Shown piece by piece: positions 1 to 5,168 of a stretch of DNA of 5,168 bases. Below the pieces are notes generated by a model. That model was not told the DNA's origin, made no database searches, and was given only the letters and a program-made list of their open reading frames with translations. A program made the position numbers and the translations under genes. Each line of letters begins with the position of its first letter. Positions within the stretch are counted from its first letter, which is position 1. This stretch comes from Clostridia bacterium (lineage in GTDB: Bacteria; Bacillota; Clostridia; Christensenellales; Aristaeellaceae). The stretch spans positions 1 through 5,168 of the forward strand of contig CAAEEC010000392.1 of the NCBI GenBank assembly GCA_900754755.1, given 5' to 3'.

Positions 1-2037
1 CACATACGCCGCGGTTTGATCGCTGAAAACGGCAAGGCCGCGTGCGCCGTCGCATACGTCGACGAAATGGAGGAGGATATTGTGGCGGATATCGTCCCAG
101 CGCGTGAAGTGTGTGTCGGCATTGCGACTCTGGCAGACATCAAACGCCGCGTCTTTATACAGCGCCCTCTGTGCGAACGGAGTGGGGAACCAGGCGTTCA
201 GCTTGTAGCGGCCATCGTGATAGGAGCGATGGCGCTGCGTATTTTCCTCGCCGTCTTCCGGGGCAAAGTCCTCGCCGATGTGCGTTTCCTCCGGAAAAAA
301 GAATTCCACGTCCACGGCGATTGCGCGTTCTCCGGCCTGTACGGTCACGGTCTGGGTGAAATGCGCGCTTCCGACGCGCCCTTTCAGGCGAACCTGCGCT
401 TCCAGCGCGCCGGTATGCGTGATTTCGCAGGTGGCGGGATGCTCTGCGCTGCAGCAAAAGCGTTTTTCGCCGATAAAGTATCCGGTGAAACCATTGAACG
501 GCTGGCAGGCATCGGCGTCGGCAAATTCCTGATCCTGCGCGCGCAGGGAGATGATGCGGCCTCCCTTCTCCAGATCGAAGACGATGCGGTACAGGTCGCT
601 TTCCAGAATGGCGGTGTTTCCGCGCACGACGGCGGTTGCCGCGGGAATTTCCGCGGGCGCTGTGCTGGTGGCTTCCACGCAAATGGCGGTGGCGCCCGCG
701 CCTTTTGTGTTCAGCTGCACCAGCAGTGTACCGGCGTTCGCGCTGCCGTCCGCGTATGCGCGCTCGCATAAAAACTGGCAGGGCAACTCCCGGCCATTCT
801 GCAGAGCGCGCCATCCACGTACGCCCATACCGGACGAGAGGGGGATGCGCGCAATCCTCTTTTCCGCCCGGGCCAGCGCGCTATACAGCCACACGGTCTC
901 GCGAGCCGCGTCCGCCTGGCAAGGGGGGCAGAGCGCGCGCAGGGCGTCGGCGTTGCTGCGCTCGATATCCTGCATTGCCTGAGTGACGCGCGCGCAGCAT
1001 TGCCACGCCCAGTTGTGTTCCCCTTCGCCGCAGGAGGCGCAGATCCAGCCATCGTGGTGCTGCGCGAGCATGATTCGCCGCGAAGCGGAGGTCAATTCTG
1101 GCGAAGTGGGGGCAGCGGCTGCATACGCGCAGCGCAGGGCATGGAGCATGTGCGCGCTGAGAAGGGCGTTTTCCCCCGTGCGCACCATGCGGGCCATATG
1201 GCTCAGCTGCTGGTCGCCCCAGGGAAGGGCGACGAGAAAATCTTCCTGCGTGACGCGCCATGCGGTCGCGGGCGCGCCCGCGCAGGTTTCCATATATTCT
1301 TTCCAGGTGGCGTATTGCACAGTGTCGCCAGAATAACGGGTTTGCAGAAATGCGCTGGACAGATAAGGGTACGCGGGCCAGCCCAGATCCTGAAACCACA
1401 TGCCGGCGGGCTGATGTATGCCCCGCTCGGCACATTGGTTCAGAAAGTGCTCGTTCGGCAGACAGGATTCGGTCTGCCAGGTATTGACCAGCGCTTCGCA
1501 GGCGTACCGGGGCACGGCGGGGATGGAAGACCCGTCCGGTCCCACCCATAACACGGTTTGCGCGTCATATCCCGCGCAATATCCCGCCCAGGCGGTGGAA
1601 GGGTTTTTCAGCACCGCCCGCTCAAAGCCAAAGGAGCGCAGGATCTGCGGCAGAGCGCTGGTCCAGCAGGGTTCCTGCACCGCATAGGTCGTCACGCGAA
1701 TCCAGGGGAAATGCCTGGCGATGGCGGACAGGCCGTATTTCAGGTGCCGGATCATGCTTTCGCCGTCCGTCAGCCAGGCGTAAGGCTGCGCATAGGTGCC
1801 GGCGACGATTTCCAGGCGCGCACACGTGGATGTATCCTTCAGCAGTTCGTAAAACTGCGCGTAAGCGCGGGGATCCCTGCGCTGCAGTTCCTCCCAGGAT
1901 TCGGGCTCAATATCCAGGCTCAGTTTCCAATCGGGATGCCGTTTCAGGCATTCGAGAATGTCCTGAAACGCTCCGGGCGGCATATGGCCATATTTCCCGC
2001 CGTGATACCCGTCGATTGCATAGTATTTTACGGGCAT
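1..2037 (-). CDS. Glycoside hydrolase family 38 (alpha-mannosidase-like), 3' end outside window
   Basis: An open frame of exactly 679 codons with no stop runs from the ATG at 2037 to the left edge, so the C-terminus is missing (GH38 enzymes usually have about 800-1050 residues). No signal peptide or membrane segment is seen, so it is probably cytoplasmic and acts on sugar imported by the adjacent transporter. Residues 1-260 look like the GH38 catalytic domain: IDGYHGG at 8-14, TYAQP at 81-85, a QEPCWTSALPQIL segment at 121-133, and FQDLGW at 215-220. Residues about 265-345 resemble the helical middle domain and end in AQHHDGW (325-331), matching the family's QHHD zinc-ligand motif. From about 478 (LESDLYRIVFD, then KGGRIISL) the C-terminal beta-sandwich domain begins. 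The canonical HxD motif near the N-terminus and the Asp nucleophile are not in their usual form. It is cysteine-rich (24 Cys). Family membership is likely; alpha-mannosidase activity and linkage are inferred. Confidence 0.85.
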   Translation of the reverse strand, partial: MPVKYYAIDGYHGGKYGHMPPGAFQDILECLKRHPDWKLSLDIEPESWEELQRRDPRAYAQFYELLKDTSTCARLEIVAGTYAQPYAWLTDGESMIRHLKYGLSAIARHFPWIRVTTYAVQEPCWTSALPQILRSFGFERAVLKNPSTAWAGYCAGYDAQTVLWVGPDGSSIPAVPRYACEALVNTWQTESCLPNEHFLNQCAERGIHQPAGMWFQDLGWPAYPYLSSAFLQTRYSGDTVQYATWKEYMETCAGAPATAWRVTQEDFLVALPWGDQQLSHMARMVRTGENALLSAHMLHALRCAYAAAAPTSPELTSASRRIMLAQHHDGWICASCGEGEHNWAWQCCARVTQAMQDIERSNADALRALCPPCQADAARETVWLYSALARAEKRIARIPLSSGMGVRGWRALQNGRELPCQFLCERAYADGSANAGTLLVQLNTKGAGATAICVEATSTAPAEIPAATAVVRGNTAILESDLYRIVFDLEKGGRIISLRAQDQEFADADACQPFNGFTGYFIGEKRFCCSAEHPATCEITHTGALEAQVRLKGRVGSAHFTQTVTVQAGERAIAVDVEFFFPEETHIGEDFAPEDGEENTQRHRSYHDGRYKLNAWFPTPFAQRALYKDAAFDVCQSRNADTHFTRWDDIRHNILLHFVDVCDGARGLAVFSDQTAAYV

Positions 2038-2042
2038 GGGCA

Positions 2043-2050
2043 CTCCTTCC
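2043..2050 (-). promoter_or_regulatory. Ribosome-binding site of the GH38 gene
   Basis: GGAAGGAG lies 5 bases before the ATG at 2037 and within the 22-base gap after the upstream permease stop. It fixes the start: the protein then begins MPVKYYAIDGYHGG, directly at the first beta strand expected of the catalytic domain. The short gap also indicates cotranscription with the permease gene. Confidence 0.8.
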
Positions 2051-2059
2051 GCGGCGCGG

Positions 2060-2992
2060 TTATTTGGTTCCGTCGCCGGTTTCATAGTATACTTTGCTGC
2101 CGATCGAGCGGAAAATGAGCAGCGTCATCAGCAGCGTAAAGACCAGCAGCACCCAGGACATGGCGGAAGCATACCCCATGCGCCGATCGGTAAATGCCTT
2201 GTTGTAAAGCGCATATACGTAAAAGGTGGTGGAATACGCGGGGCCATCGCCCGTCATCAGGTAGGCCTGTGTGAAGACCTGCATCGCGCCGATAATGCCA
2301 TTGATCAGCTGGAAAAAGATGCTGGAGGAGATCATGGGAATCGTAATGTGCCAGAATTTCTGGAATGCGTTGGCGCCATCGATTTCCACGGCCTCGTAAT
2401 AATGGCGGGGGATTCCCTGCAGGGCAGCCAGATATATGACCATCGCGCCGCCGGAGTTCCAGCAATTCATGATGACCAGCGCGGGCTTGGTCCACTGTGG
2501 ATCGGCCAGCCACGCCGGGCCTTCAATGCCGATCAATCCGAGCGCCTGATTGAGAACGCCGTATTTCGCCTGGAAAATCATGCTCCAAAGCATGCACACC
2601 GCCACGCCGGATACGACGTTGGGCAGATAATACACCGTTCGAATGACGTTGATGCCGCGCACCTTCTGGTTCATCAGCATGGCGACAGCCAGGCCAATGA
2701 TCAGGTTCAGCGGCACGGACAGAAGCGCGAAGAATAGCGTATTGTAAACGGCCTTGGGGAAAAGGGAGTCGTTTGTGAACATGACGATATAGTTTTGCAG
2801 GCCGATCCATTTGTGGGTAGTGGCCATGGAGTAATTGGTAAAGCTGTAATACAGCGAGGAAAGCACGGGGTACAGTGTGAACACAAACAGGCCGATGATC
2901 CACGGCGCGGCAAACAAATAGCCCGTGATGGCCTCTCTGCGGCGCAGCGCACCCATTGAGGTGCGCTTTTTCAACACGACCTTATGCATCAT
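2060..2992 (-). CDS. Sugar ABC transporter permease, MalF/UgpA type (CUT1 family)
   Basis: This 310-residue protein is the usual length for one of the two inner-membrane subunits of a CUT1 oligosaccharide/glycoside importer. It begins with a basic cytoplasmic stretch (residues 1-22), followed by about six hydrophobic segments near 24-44, 83-107, 118-140, 170-192, 221-243 and 277-297. The N-terminal AAPWIIGLFVFTLYPV block is typical of the MalF/UgpA side. The EAA loop that docks on the ATPase is clear: E200-A201 followed by IDGAN (204-208) and ITIP (216-219). The periplasmic MTGDGP segment (246-251) is also characteristic of the family. It should pair with the MalG-type subunit at the right edge. 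The start is a tandem ATGATG; either ATG is possible, and the first is 6 bases from GGAGGG. The stop lies 22 bases before the hydrolase gene. The substrate cannot be read from the permease itself; the hydrolase next door suggests a mannoside. Confidence 0.95.
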   Translation of the reverse strand: MMHKVVLKKRTSMGALRRREAITGYLFAAPWIIGLFVFTLYPVLSSLYYSFTNYSMATTHKWIGLQNYIVMFTNDSLFPKAVYNTLFFALLSVPLNLIIGLAVAMLMNQKVRGINVIRTVYYLPNVVSGVAVCMLWSMIFQAKYGVLNQALGLIGIEGPAWLADPQWTKPALVIMNCWNSGGAMVIYLAALQGIPRHYYEAVEIDGANAFQKFWHITIPMISSSIFFQLINGIIGAMQVFTQAYLMTGDGPAYSTTFYVYALYNKAFTDRRMGYASAMSWVLLVFTLLMTLLIFRSIGSKVYYETGDGTK

Positions 2993-2998
2993 GGGATT

Positions 2999-3004
2999 CC
3001 CTCC
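2999..3004 (-). promoter_or_regulatory. Ribosome-binding site of the MalF-type permease
   Basis: GGAGGG lies 6 bases before the first ATG of the ATGATG pair (2992) and 9 bases before the second (2989). Both spacings are workable, with the first slightly favoured. The site is downstream of the strong hairpin at 3027-3053 and not part of it, so it should stay accessible. Confidence 0.75.
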
Positions 3005-3026
3005 GATCTGTCGGCGGATTTGGCGG

Positions 3027-3053
3027 GCCAGGGCGGCTGTGCGCCGCCCTGGC
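3027..3053 (-). promoter_or_regulatory. Perfect 11-bp GC-rich stem-loop after the binding-protein gene
   Basis: The two arms (3027-3037 and 3043-3053) are exact reverse complements, 11 base pairs with a 5-base loop. In the transcript the stem reads GCCAGGGCGGC, loop GCACA, then GCCGCCCTGGC. It begins 10 bases after the binding-protein stop codon and ends 34 bases before the permease start. The following bases (CCGCCAAATCC) contain no U-tract, so it is not a standard intrinsic terminator. Hairpins in this position, as between malE and malF in E. coli, protect the upstream message from 3' exonucleases and lower expression of the downstream permease. That role is inferred here; partial termination is the alternative. 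Confidence 0.8.
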
Positions 3054-3062
3054 GGAGATGGT

Positions 3063-4352
3063 TCAGTTGAACATGTCGTAATTTTCGACTTCCTGTGAGA
3101 TCACGCGCTCGATTTCTGCCAGCGCTTCCTCCGGCGTCTTGGTGCCGGCATAGATTTCGTTCCAGTAGTTGCTCAGGGTGCCATTCCAGCCCGGATACTT
3201 CAGGTTCTGCTCGTTCAGATGGGTGAATTCGGCACTTGCCGCCATGGCGTCCCAGTACTGATCGCCGAATTCAGGATGGAACTCGGGCCCCTTGGCGCGC
3301 GCGGCGTTGTTGCAGCTCCAGATGTTGGTGGTCTCCACGAGGCGGGTCTGAATTTCATCGCTGGTCAACCACATACCCAGATCGACAGCCGCATTCAGGC
3401 GCGCTTCGCCGTGATCCGTGAACTGCAGATTGAATCCCGAGGACCAGGAAGCGCGGTTGTTTTCGCCATCACTGGTGGGGATGATGCCCACGCCGTAGTT
3501 CAATTCGGGATTGTACTTTGCGACGTTGGCGGGCATTTCGTGCGTGGAGATGGTCATGGCCATTTTCCCGGCGATGAAGGGATCCGTGGTCAGGGTTGTC
3601 GACGTGCTCTCGTTATAGGCCAGGTAGCCGTCGTAACCGTATACATCCTGGATGGACAGCGCCATATTGGCGGCCTGGATGGCTGCTTCCGTGTTCAGCG
3701 TCGCAAGGCCGGTTTCCGCGTCCAGGCACTGCACGCCCCAGGTCCACAGATACGTCCAGGGGAAGAAATTGCCCAGCGCCGGATGGAACCCCAGAACGTC
3801 CACATTGCCGTTTTCGTCGTAAGTGGTCAGCTTCTCGGTGAACGCGCGCACCTCTTCCCAGGACTTGGGCGGGACTTCCGGATCCAGGCCGGCGGCGGCG
3901 AACATGTCCTTGTTGTAATACAGAAGCCGCGTATCGGTTGCAAACGGGATGCCGTAATATCTGCCATCCATCTTGCAGGCTTCCTGCGCAAAGGACATGT
4001 ACTTGGACTCGTCGTATCCGCGCGCCGCGAGCAGATCGGTGATGTCGGCGATCAGGCCCATGGCGGCCTGCGAGTAGCAGCCGTCCAGACTGCCAATCCA
4101 CAGATCCGGCGCGGTGCCCGCGGCCAGCGCGGGATTCAGCTTGGAGTCAAAATCCCAGAAGGAAATGGTCAGGAGATTTACCTTTACGTTGGGATTGGCT
4201 TCCTGATATTCCATGAGCAATCCGGGCAATTCGTCGTCTTCGGTGTACATGTTTGTCCACATCTCGATTTCGATGACTTCGCTGGCGTATGCGGCGGGGA
4301 CGGCAGCCAGCACGAGGCTTGCGAGCAGCAGGAGCGACAGGAACTTCTTCAT
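3063..4352 (-). CDS. Extracellular sugar-binding protein of a CUT1 ABC transporter
   Basis: This complete 429-residue protein has the normal length for a family 1 (SBP_bac_1, MalE/UgpB-like) solute-binding protein, which captures an oligosaccharide outside the membrane and delivers it to the permease pair. Residues 1-23 are a signal peptide: MKK, a leucine-rich core, then AYA before S24, a good signal peptidase I site. There is no lipobox cysteine; the first Cys is residue 92, so lipid anchoring is not expected. Family hallmarks are LAAGTAPDLW (77-85 region), DGRYYGIPFATDTR (129-142), LYYNKDMFAAAGLDP (144-158), the PPKSWEEV segment (161-168), FIAGKMAM (259-266), and the late glycine-rich WSSGFNL (303-309). 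Aromatic residues are frequent (for example W200-region and W388-region), as expected for stacking against sugar rings. Ligand identity is not readable; association with a GH38 enzyme points to an alpha-mannoside. The start is supported by AAGGAGG 7 bases upstream. Confidence 0.96.
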   Translation of the reverse strand: MKKFLSLLLLASLVLAAVPAAYASEVIEIEMWTNMYTEDDELPGLLMEYQEANPNVKVNLLTISFWDFDSKLNPALAAGTAPDLWIGSLDGCYSQAAMGLIADITDLLAARGYDESKYMSFAQEACKMDGRYYGIPFATDTRLLYYNKDMFAAAGLDPEVPPKSWEEVRAFTEKLTTYDENGNVDVLGFHPALGNFFPWTYLWTWGVQCLDAETGLATLNTEAAIQAANMALSIQDVYGYDGYLAYNESTSTTLTTDPFIAGKMAMTISTHEMPANVAKYNPELNYGVGIIPTSDGENNRASWSSGFNLQFTDHGEARLNAAVDLGMWLTSDEIQTRLVETTNIWSCNNAARAKGPEFHPEFGDQYWDAMAASAEFTHLNEQNLKYPGWNGTLSNYWNEIYAGTKTPEEALAEIERVISQEVENYDMFN

Positions 4353-4359
4353 GGGGAAA

Positions 4360-4366
4360 CCTCCTT
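4360..4366 (-). promoter_or_regulatory. Near-ideal ribosome-binding site of the binding-protein gene
   Basis: AAGGAGG, complementary to the 3' end of 16S rRNA, is separated from the ATG at 4352 by 7 bases (TTTCCCC). It is the strongest site of the three visible in the operon, consistent with the need for more binding protein than permease. The region around it is A-rich and probably unstructured. Confidence 0.85.
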
Positions 4367-4375
4367 TTACTTTAT

Positions 4376-4401
4376 ATGATAGCGCGATACCGCGCTAACA
4401 T
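4376..4401 (-). promoter_or_regulatory. Imperfect 26-nt inverted repeat upstream of the binding-protein gene
   Basis: Arms 4376-4386 and 4391-4401 match at 10 of 11 positions around a 4-base centre. In the transcript this reads ATGTTAGCGCG, GTAT, CGCGCTATCAT, with a single U-U mismatch; the inner 7 pairs are perfect. A competing 6-bp hairpin pairs 4389-4394 with 4402-4407, so the two structures exclude each other. The element lies in the 59-base gap between the permease stop and the binding-protein start, ending about 10 bases before the ribosome-binding site. It could be an mRNA processing or stability element, or a DNA operator for a dimeric regulator; the sequence does not decide. Confidence 0.6.
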
Positions 4402-4411
4402 CGCGGTGTGA

Positions 4412-5168
4412 TCAACCCTTCATGCCCGTGAGGGTTATGCCTTCGATGAAGTACCGCTGGCACAGAAAGAAGATCAGGATCGTGGGAATGGAGATAATGG
4501 TTGCGGCCGCCATCAGGTGCGGCCAGTCCGTGTCGTGTTCCATCTGGAAGGTGCGCAGACCGTATGTGAGCGTGAATTTGGTTTCGTCATTCAGATAGAG
4601 CAGGGGGCCCATGTAGTCATTCCAGCATCCCATAAAGCCAAAGATGGCGATGGTTGCCAGTGCGGGCTTGCAAAGCGGCAGGATGATGCGCAGGAAGATT
4701 CCCAGTTCCGGGCAGCCGTCCAGCTTGGCGCTTTCCGAAAGATCCATCGGGATGCTGCGGAAAAACTGGCGCAGCAGAAAAATGTTGAAAGCGCCGCCGC
4801 AGAACGTGGGCACGGTAAAGGGCAGATACGTGTTCATCCAGCCAAAATTTTTGTACATGATGAAGGTGGGGATCATCGTGACCGCGCCGGGCAGCATCAT
4901 TGTGGCAATCAGTACGATGAACCACACATCGCGTCCGGGCCAGCGCAGGCGGGCAAACGAATAGCCGACCAGCGACGCGGACATTACGTTGCCGACCATC
5001 TGAATGCTGACAATCGTCAAGGTATTTCGCAAATAAAGGAAAAAGGGGAATTCGCTCAGCGCATCCGGAAAATTGTTCCAGTTCCAGGCTTCCGGTAAAA
5101 TGGTTGGGGGCATGCGCATGATCTCCGTGTTGTCCTTCAGCGCGGTGCAAACCATCCACAGCAGCGGA
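4412..5168 (-). CDS. Sugar ABC transporter permease, MalG type (CUT1 family), 5' end outside window
   Basis: The frame stays open to the right edge: the codons before the ATG at 5155 give PLLW, so the visible stretch PLLWMVCTALKDNTEI matches the end of the first membrane segment and the following conserved loop of MalG-type permeases. That ATG is therefore internal and the true start is upstream of the window, probably some 20-30 residues away. Counting from the methionine at 5155, hydrophobic segments lie near 45-66, 78-100, 109-133, 153-176 and 214-236. The ATPase-docking EAA loop appears as ESAKLDG (141-147) leading to ILP (158-160). The C-terminus FIEGITLTGMKG is the classic ending of this subunit. 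It should form the membrane channel with the MalF-type protein at 2060-2992. Having this gene before the binding-protein gene, with the partner permease after it, is not the commonest order. Confidence 0.95.
   Translation of the reverse strand, partial: PLLWMVCTALKDNTEIMRMPPTILPEAWNWNNFPDALSEFPFFLYLRNTLTIVSIQMVGNVMSASLVGYSFARLRWPGRDVWFIVLIATMMLPGAVTMIPTFIMYKNFGWMNTYLPFTVPTFCGGAFNIFLLRQFFRSIPMDLSESAKLDGCPELGIFLRIILPLCKPALATIAIFGFMGCWNDYMGPLLYLNDETKFTLTYGLRTFQMEHDTDWPHLMAAATIISIPTILIFFLCQRYFIEGITLTGMKG

Noticed and set aside
2049..2059. An 11-base palindrome (CCGCG C CGCGG on the minus strand) between the permease stop and the GH38 start.
   Set aside because: A one-base centre cannot form an RNA hairpin, and short GC palindromes are expected in this composition.
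16..2118. Several plus-strand open frames (for example 16-771, 1000-1551 and 1558-2118) and shifted minus-strand frames (155-814, 881-1549).
   Set aside because: All lie over the continuous 679-codon GH38 frame and give low-complexity Arg/Ala/Gly-rich products without family motifs.
3003..3014. A small hairpin (CCGA/TCGG, 4-base loop) overlapping the permease ribosome-binding site.
   Set aside because: Only 4 base pairs; too weak and too likely by chance to claim translational control.
3027..3053. Intrinsic terminator after the binding-protein gene.
   Set aside because: The stem is strong, but no U-tract follows it in the minus direction, and two functionally linked genes continue closely downstream with good ribosome-binding sites.
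3219..4379. A 386-codon open frame on the plus strand, opposite the binding-protein gene.
   Set aside because: It is the antisense shadow of a well-supported gene in GC-rich DNA: the product has no recognisable domain, and the minus-strand protein has a full signal peptide and family motifs.
4369..4399. A possible sigma-70 promoter before the binding-protein gene (TTAGCG, 16-base spacer, TATAAA on the minus strand).
   Set aside because: The -35 match is only 3 of 6, and a start site about 7 bases after the -10 would fall on the ribosome-binding site, leaving almost no leader. The AT-rich stretch is better explained as an unstructured region around the ribosome-binding site.
4412..5155. Treating the ATG at 5155 as the true start of the MalG-type permease.
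   Set aside because: The frame continues upstream as PLLW to the window edge, and that segment matches the conserved end of the first membrane helix, so the methionine is internal.

Overview
The window carries one continuous minus-strand gene cluster for import and breakdown of a glycan-derived oligosaccharide, most likely an alpha-mannoside. Read in the direction of transcription, from the right edge leftward, it holds: (1) the end of a MalG-type ABC transporter permease whose start lies beyond the right edge; (2) a complete secreted sugar-binding protein; (3) a complete MalF-type permease; (4) the first 679 codons of a family 38 glycoside hydrolase (alpha-mannosidase type) that runs off the left edge. 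Gaps between genes are 59, 70 and 22 bases. Each complete start has a strong Shine-Dalgarno sequence, and no intrinsic terminator is visible, so the four genes look like one operon.

Organism: the strong purine-rich ribosome-binding sites, GC-rich DNA, a CUT1-type sugar transporter without its own ATPase gene in view, and a cytoplasmic cysteine-rich GH38 enzyme suggest an anaerobic Bacillota (clostridial, possibly gut) bacterium. This is inference; there is no rRNA or marker gene. One reservation is that the binding protein has an ordinary Ala-X-Ala signal peptide and no lipobox cysteine, which is not the usual arrangement in monoderm bacteria.

Expected working: the binding protein captures the sugar outside the membrane, the two permeases form the channel, an ATPase encoded elsewhere (MsiK/UgpC-like, shared) powers import, and the cytoplasmic GH38 enzyme removes mannose from the imported ligand. 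The binding-protein gene sits between the two permease genes instead of ahead of them. It is bracketed by two RNA stem-loops: an imperfect 26-nt dyad upstream and a perfect 11-bp GC-rich hairpin just after its stop codon. This layout fits control of transcript stability, letting the binding protein be made in excess of the permeases.

The most interesting point is the hydrolase. Overall it reads as GH38, but the N-terminal His-x-Asp metal motif and the catalytic aspartate segment do not match the textbook family. Nothing in the window suggests a mobile element, phage, CRISPR, tRNA or rRNA. No wholly new system is evident; this is a well-formed catabolic operon with some unusual details.
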